Part shown: positions 5,900 to 14,955 of the stretch, piece by piece | Position numbering within the stretch: the stretch's first letter is position 1 | How the letters are laid out: each line of letters opens with the position of its first letter | DNA from: a virus | Reading direction: 5' to 3' (one strand) | DNA length: 32,001 bases | Virus record (IMG/VR): IMGVR_UViG_3300030389_002569 | Location: 1 to 32,001 of that record | Program-made: the position numbers and the translations under genes | Notes under the pieces: generated by a model | The model's database searches: none | What the model was told of the DNA's origin: nothing | What the model saw: only the letters and a program-made list of their open reading frames with translations

Positions 5900-6349
5900 C
5901 TCGTAATGTGGTGCATCGATGAAAGGTCTCTTGCCTTGCGACCTTCGAAGATCGATGTACTCATTCATTGCATCTTCCATTGTGCCTTCATAATCACCAA
6001 TAGAATCTATATGCCAAGCTGCACCCCAACGAATTTTAATCCCAAGATCATTAGCTGATTGCTTCATAGCATCAGCAATATCATCATAAAGATTTAATTC
6101 CCAAGATACTCTTGGCCCAATGTAAGCAACAGTATCTATTGCAATACCTTCAAGATGTTTAGATTTCATAGTCTGGCTAGCACCTTTATTAACTAGCTCA
6201 CGCTGTTGCTCCATTGTTCTTAGTCCACCTAAATGTGGTATCCCAAAATCAACCTTAGTTATTCCTATAGCATACTTAGCTAATGCTATTAATTTATCAT
6301 CAACGCCCTCTAATCTTTCTAAAGACCTGTTGCTTAACTTGTATGTCAT
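5888..6349 (-). CDS. M15-family peptidase endolysin
   Basis: A 153-residue protein of the M15 (VanY/T5 endolysin-like) zinc peptidases that cut peptide cross-links in peptidoglycan. Zinc ligands appear as H65 and D72 in SKHLEGIAID and H148 in DAPHYEL, with the conserved GLRT (42-45) and RWGAAW (107-112) motifs. I chose ATG 6349 because it overlaps the holin stop as ATGA; the longer reading frame to 6430 would run through the holin gene. There is no signal peptide, so it needs the holin encoded just upstream to reach the wall. Confidence 0.85.
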   Translation of the reverse strand: MTYKLSNRSLERLEGVDDKLIALAKYAIGITKVDFGIPHLGGLRTMEQQRELVNKGASQTMKSKHLEGIAIDTVAYIGPRVSWELNLYDDIADAMKQSANDLGIKIRWGAAWHIDSIGDYEGTMEDAMNEYIDLRRSQGKRPFIDAPHYELKV

Positions 6350-6687
6350 TTTCCAAAACCTCTCATTGTTCGGATTCCAAAACTGGCTGCTATTGAAGCA
6401 TACATTCCCCAAGATACCCACGCAGGGCATTGCTTAAGATTCTCAAAGCCTTGTTTCATAGGCTCTTGTAAAGCAGGTATAAAATTAGCACAAAGTATCA
6501 AAACAAAAACAATAGTCCACAACTCATCTTTCCAGCTGTCTTTACTTGCCTCTATAGCAGCTTGCTCCCAACTAATTTCACCAGTAGCTAGCTTCATTTT
6601 TGTTTCAGCTTCAGCAGCTTTTACTTTAGCTTTTGAATCTATAATTGTTGTTGCTAACCCCGCAATACTTTTAACTATGCCAATCAT
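6346..6687 (-). CDS. Holin, 3TM-holin-like
   Basis: A 113-residue membrane protein with a charged N-terminal helix, hydrophobic segments at about 57-73 and 89-106, and the motif SWKDELW immediately before the first segment. This arrangement resembles the GTA/phage 3TM-type holins (a weak N-terminal segment IGIVKSIAGLATTII may be the third). It overlaps the endolysin gene by 4 bases and the next upstream membrane gene by 4 bases. It probably forms the lesion that lets the endolysin through at the end of infection. Confidence 0.7.
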   Translation of the reverse strand: MIGIVKSIAGLATTIIDSKAKVKAAEAETKMKLATGEISWEQAAIEASKDSWKDELWTIVFVLILCANFIPALQEPMKQGFENLKQCPAWVSWGMYASIAASFGIRTMRGFGK

Positions 6688-6908
6688 TCGCCTACCCTAT
6701 CTGTCTTAGCTTCTTTGCCTAACCACAATGCGAAAGATGCTGAAAGCATCGCAGTAACCAAAGATACGAACGCGCTTTGCTGTGTTGTTGGGTCATCGAG
6801 GGTCATAAACCAAAGACAAACTTTCCAAGTCAAAACAATCTGACAAAGAAATGCTAGTCTAGGTAGTATCTTCAGTTGGTCTATTGCGTTTGCTGTTATC
6901 TTTACCAT
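6684..6908 (-). CDS. Small two-helix membrane protein, lysis cassette
   Basis: A 74-residue protein with two hydrophobic segments (about 15-37 and 44-63) separated by LDDPTTQQ, and a charged C-terminal tail. It sits directly upstream of the holin gene with a 4-base overlap. It may be a second holin, an antiholin or an accessory lysis protein. Start supported by AAGGA, 9 bases upstream. The family is not recognised. Confidence 0.6.
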   Translation of the reverse strand: MVKITANAIDQLKILPRLAFLCQIVLTWKVCLWFMTLDDPTTQQSAFVSLVTAMLSASFALWLGKEAKTDRVGE

Positions 6909-7011
6909 CTAAAAATTTCCTTGCTATCTTTGCATCACTTACTTGTATAACTAATTTATTATCATCTGTATATACAACCCATCTATTGTACTTAACTTCA
7001 ACTAATCTCAC
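6859..7011 (-). CDS. Possible 50-aa protein with GTG start
   Basis: Between the 152-aa gene and the 74-aa membrane gene an open frame runs from GTG 7011 (overlapping the upstream stop as GTGA) to TAG 6861-6859. It would encode a strand-rich, basic protein starting VRLVEVKYNRWVVYTDDN. It fills an otherwise empty 99-base gap and overlaps the next gene by 50 bases. Overlap style and spacing support it, but there is no homology evidence. Confidence 0.4.
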   Translation of the reverse strand: MRLVEVKYNRWVVYTDDNKLVIQVSDAKIARKFLDGKDNSKRNRPTEDTT

Positions 7012-7466
7012 CTCATCCAATCTCTAACATCAATCCATCCCATATAATGCAGATAGGCCGTAGCCCCCACAGCAGAGAACAGGAGAAGCACAACGATCCC
7101 AACTATGGTAACCATCATTTCCTGACGTTCAATAGCCTCACGCCTCGCCTGAGCCTCTGCCTCACGCTTCTCTGCCAAAACCTCTCTCCTAATCTTTAGA
7201 AGTTCCAAGTATTTCGACCTGCCATACGTCTGAGTTATCCATTCTTTGAGTTCTTCTTCAGCTTCCGCAGCCTGACGTAGTTTCGCCCAACGATCCAACG
7301 CTGTAGCATTTGTACTTTTGCTAGATACACCCTTCTTCTGTAGCGTTTTCTTAGCGTGGTCAGTTGCGTCAAAAAATTCACCAATCTGTTTACTAAGAGC
7401 AGCTACGGATTTGCCAGTTTGAAGACCTAACTTAATTCCGCTAAGAATTGTTATGGGGTCGACCAT
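7008..7466 (-). CDS. C-terminally anchored coiled-coil protein
   Basis: A 152-residue protein with a charged helical region (about 60-115, rich in Glu, Ala and Arg) that is likely to form a coiled coil, then a single membrane segment at about 118-140 and a short tail (YMGWIDVRDWMR). Base composition is richer in G and C than its neighbours. Position between tail and lysis genes suggests a lysis or entry role (spanin-like), but the topology differs from Rz, which is anchored at the N-terminus. No family recognised. Confidence 0.6.
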   Translation of the reverse strand: MVDPITILSGIKLGLQTGKSVAALSKQIGEFFDATDHAKKTLQKKGVSSKSTNATALDRWAKLRQAAEAEEELKEWITQTYGRSKYLELLKIRREVLAEKREAEAQARREAIERQEMMVTIVGIVVLLLFSAVGATAYLHYMGWIDVRDWMR

Positions 7467-7468
7467 GT

Positions 7469-7828
7469 TTACATACCATCTTTACGGGTAAACTCTACAG
7501 TCTTTTCAAGTATTGCAATACGAGATTGTAATTTAATAATTTGCATCATGTGATCAGCCATGCCGCCAAGATCTTGCCAAATCATTTCTGTCTCATCCCA
7601 AAGATCATTAAGATCCTCATCAATATCATCAAGCCGCATTGAGTTAGCAAGTATATCACGCTGCATATTTACTTTATCTTGCACTTCAGATTGTGCAGAA
7701 AGCTGAGAAACAGTAGATTCAAGATTAGATATTGTTGATGCTTGTTGTGCAGTCCACCAAATAAAACCACCAATTTGAAGTATGACTACTCCAATAATAC
7801 CTATGCTTACTTTTGGCAAACCATCCAT
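7469..7828 (-). CDS. N-terminally anchored coiled-coil protein, i-spanin-like
   Basis: A 119-residue protein with a hydrophobic segment at about 7-27 (GIIGVVILQIGGFIWW) followed by a long polar helix with heptad spacing (STISNLESTVSQLSAQ, then LQSRIAILEKTVEF). An N-terminal inner-membrane anchor with a periplasmic coiled coil is the layout of inner-membrane spanins (Rz), which disrupt the outer membrane at lysis. No partner lipoprotein (Rz1) is visible. Inference from topology and position only. Confidence 0.5.
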   Translation of the reverse strand: MDGLPKVSIGIIGVVILQIGGFIWWTAQQASTISNLESTVSQLSAQSEVQDKVNMQRDILANSMRLDDIDEDLNDLWDETEMIWQDLGGMADHMMQIIKLQSRIAILEKTVEFTRKDGM

Positions 7829-7831
7829 AAA

Positions 7832-8971
7832 TTAGATTATTACTTTCCTATGATTAAGTAATTGATAGTTTGAACCAGTATCATGAGTTTCAAACTCTAA
7901 GAAATGTCTGTAACCTCTCGAGTAGTGACTTGCCATTTTGCCAGAAAAACTTGTGGAAAATGTAGGTAAATAATTAGAACCTCGTTCTATATAACAGCTA
8001 TTATTTGAATTATTAAATGAAAAAAATCTATCTAATGTTATAGGCACCACACTAGTTACTGGTATGTCAGGACGAATTATAAGTCTTTCAGTTACCGCAC
8101 TTGGCGAACCACTTGTAAAACTATAAGCTGAATCTAAATTATAACATTTTAAAAGGCTTGTACTTGAACTAGCTGAAGTCACAAATATTTTTGTACCATC
8201 TGAATTAAAATTTAAACTTCCTAGTCCTAATGTTCCCAATGAGCCAAAGCCAAAAAATCCATCGTGACTTTCTGTTGTTGGGTCAAACGCTGATGAAAGA
8301 GAATATTGGTCTACTCCATCCCCTGATTGACCCGTAATATACATTTTTGTACCGTCAGCGTTAAATCTTATACCAGTTGGTTGAGTTTCTTCCAATTGTA
8401 CTGAACGAACAGAAGTATGAGAAGCAGTTGCTATATCATAAGCACTAGAAAGAGTATAAGTATTTACTTCATCACCCGCTGAACCAACAACAAACAATTT
8501 TGTACCATCATTATTAAAAACCATTTCAGTGGGACTATTTTCTTCTGAACTTACATCAAGCCTTGTTTCACTTTGACCATTTGCTGATGACAATAAATAA
8601 GGAACTGATAAAGTATATTGAACAATTTCATCATAAAGGTGGTTGCCAAAATAAGCTTTTGTGCCATCATTGTTAAAACAACCAAAAGTCTCAGACTGGA
8701 CAAAACCATCAACGAGTGTATGGTCAAATGTCCACTTAGTTATATCATCTATTTCGGCTGCGCTGTTATTATGCCCAGGAATAAAGGTATAAATAAAACG
8801 CTTAACAGTTTCAGTTGGAGTCCCAAAAGTAATAGTTGTATTACCTGTTAAAGTTCCTGCATCAAAATAATCATTGTTAGCAATATCTAATGTAACATTG
8901 CCCGTTGTTGCAACAGATACATAACCACTACTAGTGTCTAAGTCTGCTAATTTTCTAGCTCGTGATACCAT
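7832..8971 (-). CDS. Tail protein with beta-propeller repeats
   Basis: A 379-residue protein starting VSRARKLADL, an N-terminus seen in several phage fibre accessory proteins. The segment of about 90-270 carries four blade-like repeats with the core FNNDGTK, FNNDGTKLFVVG, FNADGTKMYITG and FNSDGTKIFV, each followed by a TYSLSSAYD-type strand. This is an NHL/YVTN-like propeller pattern typical of tail receptor-binding proteins. It follows the gp17-like fibre gene with an 11-base gap. It probably sits at the fibre tip or contacts a surface sugar; partner unknown. Confidence 0.7.
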   Translation of the reverse strand: MVSRARKLADLDTSSGYVSVATTGNVTLDIANNDYFDAGTLTGNTTITFGTPTETVKRFIYTFIPGHNNSAAEIDDITKWTFDHTLVDGFVQSETFGCFNNDGTKAYFGNHLYDEIVQYTLSVPYLLSSANGQSETRLDVSSEENSPTEMVFNNDGTKLFVVGSAGDEVNTYTLSSAYDIATASHTSVRSVQLEETQPTGIRFNADGTKMYITGQSGDGVDQYSLSSAFDPTTESHDGFFGFGSLGTLGLGSLNFNSDGTKIFVTSASSSTSLLKCYNLDSAYSFTSGSPSAVTERLIIRPDIPVTSVVPITLDRFFSFNNSNNSCYIERGSNYLPTFSTSFSGKMASHYSRGYRHFLEFETHDTGSNYQLLNHRKVII

Positions 8972-8982
8972 TTTTTACCTCA

Positions 8983-11457
8983 TTATGTATTGTTAACCAT
9001 ACCGTAATGCGAAATATCATGCGTAGTTATATTTGTTGAACCACCAAAACTAAAACTTATTCCACCAATCGTTTGAGTACCCGCATTTCCAAGATTAAAA
9101 CCACCACCAAAAGTTCCCGTTTTAAACGAACCGCCAGATGTATACATTGTATAACTTCCAAAAATTGTAGGTGGTGGCTCTGATGCGCTTTGATTATAAT
9201 CTCGTCCACTAACATAAACAACCGCTCGAAAGCCTTGATAATTTCCTGCACCAACAGCATCTTTAGTCATTTGCATGTTAACTGCACCAGTAGCACCAGA
9301 CGATGATCCGTCAGCCATAACATCATAATCGTAATTTGTTGAGCCACTTATTGCTGAATTACTTTGATCACGAAATGTTGCTCCAAAATGACTGGCGACA
9401 CTTGGATGAACTCTTATATTAAACATATGAGTTTCAAATTTATCATCTAGTGTAAATGTAACATTACTTACACCTGTATTTGCTGTTGATCTGTTTAGTG
9501 CCATCCATCCTAAATGTCCCGTTGCATTTGGCATAGTAACAGTGTTTGAAGCACTTGGTGTATCCCAATCCAAGGTACAATCATGGCTAGTACCTTTATG
9601 ATTTTCCCAATAAAGAGTTTGCTCAGAGTCAAATTGCAATCTGTTATTTTGACCATCAATAGTAACTTGTCTAAAGCCACTTCCATTTTTTGTTCTAAGT
9701 TGAATATTTCCTTTCTCAGAACCATTAGTAGTTGTTCCTATTTGCCCCCTTATATTTGCATATGAAACAAGAGAATCAGCAGAATTTTTTCCATTAAACC
9801 TAATAAGACCAATTGAATCATTTGTAGCAGGGCTTGAACTATCTCTAACTAATCTGAAGTCAGGGCCTTCACCTGAACCCGCATCAACTACAGTAGATGT
9901 TAAGCCATCTGTTACAGTTGAAAGAGAATGATTACCGTTTGCATTTGCTAAAAATGGTTGAGAAACAGTAAAAGATGTAAAGCTATATATTTGCAAAACA
10001 TCACCAACATCAGCCGCCGAATCAGCATCTAAAGTAAAAACTGTGGCACTCGTTGCAGTAAAATCTTCAGATGGTAATATAATACCATTAAGAGTTACTA
10101 TAAAATTTGATGTATTATAATTTAAAGTTGTGCCACCAGAGTCAGCACCAGTAAATGCAGTTTGTCCTGCAGTAGCTGTAAATGAAAATACTGTTAAAGT
10201 AGCCGCATCATTTGCATTGAGAGCAACCCAAGCACCACCATTATATACAAGCATTTGATTAGTAGTAGTATTATAAAACAAATCTCCTTCATCATTATTT
10301 GATGCAGGGTTTGATGTACCAACACGATAACGAGTACCAAAACTATTAACACCAGAAATATTTGCAGCAACTGTAGAAATAGCGTCTGTAGCTGTTGTTC
10401 CATCCTCAATATCTGCTAATGCTTGTATGTCAGCTACTATTGATGATGTACCTAGTTGAGCCATGTTTGAAACAACTGACGCAGTTCCTAGTTGTGCCAT
10501 GTTTGCAAGAACAGAAGTATCATTCAAAGCAGCCATGTCCGCTAGTACATCTGTTGTATTTAATGCAGCCATGTCTGCAATAACATCAGCAACCCCCAAA
10601 GCAGAAACATTTGAGCTAACATTTGCAACGGACGTTATATCTGAAGATATACCTGCAACCGTATTTATATTACTATTTATACCTGCGACTGTATTAACAT
10701 TAACAATCGAAGAGCTAACAGTATTTATATCACTCATATTAGCATTTAATACTTGCACAGGAGTACCATTATTAGCTACAGAAGTTACATCACTACTTAT
10801 TCCCGCAACTGTTGTTACATTACTTGCAACACCTGCAACTGTAGAAACATTACTTGCAATAGCTGCTACACCTTGAATAGCGTTAGTTGCATCAGTTCCA
10901 TCTTCAATATCAGCTAAAGTTCCAATATCAGCAGTAATATTAGCTAATGATTGAACATCAGCAATTTTTGGCCCTGCTTCAACAACGCCCGTTGTAGCAT
11001 TAAAACCTAAAACTGTTCCTTTTCTTGTATCTACAACAGGTAAAGTTAAAGCGGTTGCAACTTCATAATCATTTAGCTGCACTGTCCTAGATAAACGATC
11101 ATCCAAATCAGCAGTCAAAGCAGTTAAAGTATCTAGTTGTTCATTTAGAGCATCTCTACTTATTGCTTGCCCAGAGGCAAAGTTTGTAATTCGTTCTATT
11201 GGAATGTCGCGTACAACTGCTACTTTTGTGCCGCCTGTGCCGCCTGTGATAGCCGATACCATTGTTATGGTTCCAGTAGTGCCAGATCCACCACTAATAT
11301 TATAATGAGTTGTTATACTTTTAAGAACACCATCAACATATAATTTTACTTCATCTGTTTCAAAAAAATCAAATGGAATAGTAAAACTACTTTGTGTTGC
11401 TCCTTGGGCAACGGTATAGTTGACCCTTGGATTGTTGTTTGCAATAACTATTGTCAT
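8983..11457 (-). CDS. T7 gp17-like tail fibre
   Basis: An 824-residue fibre. Residues about 1-135 match the T7 gp17 N-terminal attachment domain: NNPRVNYTVAQGATQSSFTI, the FFETDEVKLYVDG loop and the helix ISRDALNEQLDTLTALTADL. Then follow two tandem-repeat regions (about 202-287 and 291-350), a LFYNTTTNQMLVYNGGAW segment near 393-410, and a glycine-rich C-terminal tip. The N-terminus joins the tail nozzle (gp12-like), the rest reaches the host surface. The ribosome site AAGGAG is 5 bases before the ATG. C-terminal host-range part has no recognised family. Confidence 0.82.
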   Translation of the reverse strand: MTIVIANNNPRVNYTVAQGATQSSFTIPFDFFETDEVKLYVDGVLKSITTHYNISGGSGTTGTITMVSAITGGTGGTKVAVVRDIPIERITNFASGQAISRDALNEQLDTLTALTADLDDRLSRTVQLNDYEVATALTLPVVDTRKGTVLGFNATTGVVEAGPKIADVQSLANITADIGTLADIEDGTDATNAIQGVAAIASNVSTVAGVASNVTTVAGISSDVTSVANNGTPVQVLNANMSDINTVSSSIVNVNTVAGINSNINTVAGISSDITSVANVSSNVSALGVADVIADMAALNTTDVLADMAALNDTSVLANMAQLGTASVVSNMAQLGTSSIVADIQALADIEDGTTATDAISTVAANISGVNSFGTRYRVGTSNPASNNDEGDLFYNTTTNQMLVYNGGAWVALNANDAATLTVFSFTATAGQTAFTGADSGGTTLNYNTSNFIVTLNGIILPSEDFTATSATVFTLDADSAADVGDVLQIYSFTSFTVSQPFLANANGNHSLSTVTDGLTSTVVDAGSGEGPDFRLVRDSSSPATNDSIGLIRFNGKNSADSLVSYANIRGQIGTTTNGSEKGNIQLRTKNGSGFRQVTIDGQNNRLQFDSEQTLYWENHKGTSHDCTLDWDTPSASNTVTMPNATGHLGWMALNRSTANTGVSNVTFTLDDKFETHMFNIRVHPSVASHFGATFRDQSNSAISGSTNYDYDVMADGSSSGATGAVNMQMTKDAVGAGNYQGFRAVVYVSGRDYNQSASEPPPTIFGSYTMYTSGGSFKTGTFGGGFNLGNAGTQTIGGISFSFGGSTNITTHDISHYGMVNNT
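10408..10587 (-). repeat. Five 36-bp coding repeats (12-residue units)
   Basis: Fibre residues 291-350 are five 12-residue units with the consensus (S/D)V(L/V)A(D/N)MA.L..T, for example DVIADMAALNTT, DVLADMAALNDT and SVLANMAQLGTA. They probably form a rod-like trimeric shaft. The DNA units differ enough to suggest old duplications rather than a recent slippage event. Confidence 0.75.
10597..10854 (-). repeat. Ten-residue coding repeats of the fibre shaft
   Basis: Fibre residues about 202-287 carry repeats of the type SNVSTVAGVA, SNVTTVAGIS and NINTVAGISS, partly interrupted by a non-repetitive insert (NGTPVQVLNANMSDIN). The pattern is typical of coiled or beta-rod shaft segments in marine phage fibres. 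The unit is 10 residues (30 bases). Confidence 0.7.
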
Positions 11458-11480
11458 TTTAGCTCCTTACTATACCTTTC

Positions 11481-14400
11481 TTAATTCGAATCTATTGTTC
11501 TAGCAAGATTATTAATCATTGCTCTTGAATCTTCTTTAAGCCAAAACAATTCAGAATATGGCAACATTAAATAAAATTCTTTTAATGCACTTCCATATTC
11601 ACCCGAATAAACATCCATAACACCATCACTAAAATCTTTAATTGTTGAAACACCAGAACCTAAAATAGTAGTAGCAGCTTCTGTATAACCATCTCTACCA
11701 TAAAAAGCTAAATTAAAAGTATCATTATTAGGATCATTAATTCCTGCTTGAGTTAATGCTCGAATACTATTCATTGCTACATCACCATAAACAGATGATA
11801 TACCACTGCGTTCAATAGCTGCTAAAAATTTTTGATCAGAGTCAAGATCAGCCCAAACATATTCTGGCGTTCTTATCTTAGCCATCAAATAACCAATAGC
11901 TAACATAGCAGCAAAACCACCATATCTGTTTTTGATTTGCCCTTGAGCCGCAGTATGTAAAATATTTGTAGCAGCAGACATTGACCAGTTATAAAACTGA
12001 AACGGTAAAGTCATTACACCTGATTCTAAGCGCACATAGCCCGGGAAATCAGGATCTTCTTTAAACAAAGGAAACATTTTAGTCGCTTGATTAACAGGAA
12101 TAAATATAGAACCATCTGCATAAGTAAATCTAGTTGCAGGAGAAGAGCTAAGTATTGTGTTATTTACTGACTGATTAACAGCAGCTTTAAATTTTATTTG
12201 TGTTTCTAAAGAAATACCGTTGTTTCCCCATTCTTCTAAATTAGAAATAATAAGCCCTTTATTTAAACCTTTAGTTCTTTGTACTGGGGCTTTAGCAATT
12301 TCCTTTGCAGTAATTACATCGATGCCATGTCTAGCAAGATACTCTAAATCAAATTTAGAAGCAGACCCATTGCTTACTTTTATAGATGTTTCAACAAATC
12401 TATGAACAGAAAGAACGCCGCTTAAACCTTTAAGACCAACAGTCATTGGTCCTAAACCATTTAAAATAAAACCACCCTGTTTAATACTATCCCAAGATTT
12501 ACTGCCTACAGTAGAACCAGACTCTTCAAGAATTTGACGTTGAACAAATCCAAGAGATAACTCTAATGCTTCACCATAAATTTCTTTTACTTGATAAAAC
12601 TGTTTATTAAATTCTGGGTTATCAAATATAGAAACTAAACCTTTAACACTATTTCTAAAACCTTGTTCCATAATAATTTTAGGAATATCACCTAAAGCAG
12701 TAGGCCCTGCAGAACCTAAATAGTTTAATGAGGTAAATTCTTTTAAAAATTGTACCGATCTATTCGTAAGACTTGTAGGGTCCGAAATGGAAGTTGCAGT
12801 TACACGCCTATATAATATTGTAAGATTTTTTCTAAGTTCATTTGCTTCTTTTACTGACATTCCATTTGAAATTAAATCATCTGTTGCTTCATCAGCAATT
12901 TCTTTAAATGTTTTATTTCCAAATTGATTAGCGAAATCTATTTTAGATCCTATTTTAATATTATATTTTCGAATAATGTCTCGAACACTAGTATTTATAA
13001 AAGGTAATATATCTTTATTAGGTATTGTTAAATTTCTGCTAGGATAATGAACGCTATCTCTTGTTACACCTGTTGTTCCATCAGGTTCAGATAAAATACC
13101 TCTTATAATAGCATCAACATAATTACTTTGAGCAGCAGGTTTATTAGAAAAGTCTTTTGCTTCCCATAAACCACTCTTTTTATTATATTCAAAACCGTTT
13201 GGATTATTCTTTACATGCTCCAATAGTGTTTTTCTAAATATTTTAGGACCAAGTTCATCTTTAGCTATAGCTTCTGAATCAAACTCACGCATAAAAAATG
13301 GTTCTGAAGGACCAGATGTTTTAAACTCAGCATTTTTTAAATATTCTAAATTTGTAGAAAGTTCACCAAGTTCATTTTGAAGTTGTTTGACTCTATCTTC
13401 CCAATATTTTATTTGTTCTTCTCTTTCTGCTAATCCTTTTGCACTTTTAGGTGGCTCTTTAGCTAAAATTGACTGCAATTTAACTTGTGCTAAATCTATT
13501 TCTGTTTCTTTACCAATAACACGCTGACCTAAAAAAGCAGTAGACCCTAAAACACCCGAATCTATTCCTTCTTGTTTCATTTTTTTAAAATATTGTTCTA
13601 TTAATTCAATAGCAGCAGATTCTTCTGTAGTTAAATTAGCAACATCACCTGCTATTCTTCTGATATTTAAAGCGTCCATCCACTCGTCTAAACCAATACC
13701 TTGACCGCTTATTTTTTGTTGAGTTTCTGGGAAAAACATTGTTTCTTTCATGTCATAATGTTTTTGCCAAAGATTTGTCATACCTTTTTCAAAAGTATAT
13801 AAATCTGCTTTTCGTAAATTATTTTTAATAGCTACACTTGGAGGCAATGTAAGACCAAATTTTTGACCAGTGTACAAAAGTGAACTATCATTTCCTATTA
13901 ACAAAGCTGTTCTATGAAAATTATTTAAAGCATTTTTAAATTTTCTAGAATCAGTTGATTTTGCGGTTCTACGCAATATTGTTTTCATTGGCGTAGGTAA
14001 AATATCAATAGTATCATAAAAACTTTTTGCTAAACTATAAGGATTATCAATTTTAGATAAACCTTTGTCTAATCTTCTTGCGCCTAATTCTGTATTTATT
14101 TTATCTCTAATATTTAAAAGAGAAGCCACTTCTCTTTGCATTGTTTCAATAGCTAGAGGATTTGGATCAAAACCAGCAGGTGCATTTCCTCTTAATATAG
14201 CATCAATCTGTTTTTGTTTACCCATAGCTTGACCATGTATAGCTATAGATCTTGCTCTTAATGCACTATCACTCTGTTTAGCATATTGATTTCTTACTTT
14301 TTTTGATAATCTTGGTAAGTCTTTTTCTTTTTTAATAAATATTTCTTGTTCTCTAATTGTTTGGGCATGCAAATTTAATGCTCTATGAGTTGTATCAAAG

Positions 14401-14954
14401 CCATTTGTTATAGCAATTTGCCCTCCTTTAATAACACCACCAAAACCAAAACCAAATGCAGCATTAGAAGCAACATAAAAAGCACCTTCTCGAGGATCAT
14501 AATTATCGTACACTAAAGCTCTAGGAAGCTCTTCAGCAGCAGAAATAGCACCCGCAGTCAAAGAAAAATTAGTAGCACCACCTAAGATTGTTCCTGCTTT
14601 CAATGCTCTGAACACAGGAACATATGATGTTGGATTTAAAAATGCGGCTGTAAAGTTCTGACCAAAAGTAACATTCTGAAAAACATTTCTATCTTTAAGA
14701 TCTTTTCTGAATAATTCTTTTTTCTTATTAAATAAATATTCTGATTTTGTAAGTTTTAAATCTTCAGCTATAGCATTAAACATAGGCTCTATTGTTCGAT
14801 CAAACTGTTCCCTTTCAGAAAACCAATCCTGAACAAAATGTGGCATAGCCATAATAGGATCTTTGTAACGACTTATTTGAGAATATGCGGCAGATAATGT
14901 AGACGGTCTTGCTTGCAAACGTCCATCAGCTACTGGTGCAAAAGAATAAGCCAT
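11481..14954 (-). CDS. Large internal virion protein, gp16-like
   Basis: A 1157-residue protein whose position between the gp15-like protein and the fibre equals T7 gene 16. Such proteins leave the capsid first at infection and form the channel that carries DNA across the cell envelope. Hydrophobic stretches near residues 100-180 (AFLNPTSYVPVFRALKAG, GFGFGGVIKGG) could insert in the membrane, and a coiled coil is likely near 490-545. Unlike T7 gp16, I see no lytic transglycosylase (SLT) motif. The call rests on size, order and composition; sequence identity to T7 cannot be shown by eye. Confidence 0.6.
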   Translation of the reverse strand: MAYSFAPVADGRLQARPSTLSAAYSQISRYKDPIMAMPHFVQDWFSEREQFDRTIEPMFNAIAEDLKLTKSEYLFNKKKELFRKDLKDRNVFQNVTFGQNFTAAFLNPTSYVPVFRALKAGTILGGATNFSLTAGAISAAEELPRALVYDNYDPREGAFYVASNAAFGFGFGGVIKGGQIAITNGFDTTHRALNLHAQTIREQEIFIKKEKDLPRLSKKVRNQYAKQSDSALRARSIAIHGQAMGKQKQIDAILRGNAPAGFDPNPLAIETMQREVASLLNIRDKINTELGARRLDKGLSKIDNPYSLAKSFYDTIDILPTPMKTILRRTAKSTDSRKFKNALNNFHRTALLIGNDSSLLYTGQKFGLTLPPSVAIKNNLRKADLYTFEKGMTNLWQKHYDMKETMFFPETQQKISGQGIGLDEWMDALNIRRIAGDVANLTTEESAAIELIEQYFKKMKQEGIDSGVLGSTAFLGQRVIGKETEIDLAQVKLQSILAKEPPKSAKGLAEREEQIKYWEDRVKQLQNELGELSTNLEYLKNAEFKTSGPSEPFFMREFDSEAIAKDELGPKIFRKTLLEHVKNNPNGFEYNKKSGLWEAKDFSNKPAAQSNYVDAIIRGILSEPDGTTGVTRDSVHYPSRNLTIPNKDILPFINTSVRDIIRKYNIKIGSKIDFANQFGNKTFKEIADEATDDLISNGMSVKEANELRKNLTILYRRVTATSISDPTSLTNRSVQFLKEFTSLNYLGSAGPTALGDIPKIIMEQGFRNSVKGLVSIFDNPEFNKQFYQVKEIYGEALELSLGFVQRQILEESGSTVGSKSWDSIKQGGFILNGLGPMTVGLKGLSGVLSVHRFVETSIKVSNGSASKFDLEYLARHGIDVITAKEIAKAPVQRTKGLNKGLIISNLEEWGNNGISLETQIKFKAAVNQSVNNTILSSSPATRFTYADGSIFIPVNQATKMFPLFKEDPDFPGYVRLESGVMTLPFQFYNWSMSAATNILHTAAQGQIKNRYGGFAAMLAIGYLMAKIRTPEYVWADLDSDQKFLAAIERSGISSVYGDVAMNSIRALTQAGINDPNNDTFNLAFYGRDGYTEAATTILGSGVSTIKDFSDGVMDVYSGEYGSALKEFYLMLPYSELFWLKEDSRAMINNLARTIDSN

Positions 14955-14955
14955 T

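Noticed and set aside
6350-6430. Longer N-terminus for the endolysin
   Set aside because: It overlaps the holin gene by 85 bases; the ATGA overlap at 6349 is the natural start.
10463-10876. 137-codon plus-strand frame opposite the fibre repeats
   Set aside because: It exists only because the fibre repeats are regular on the other strand; the translation is a low-complexity T/A/V-rich shadow.
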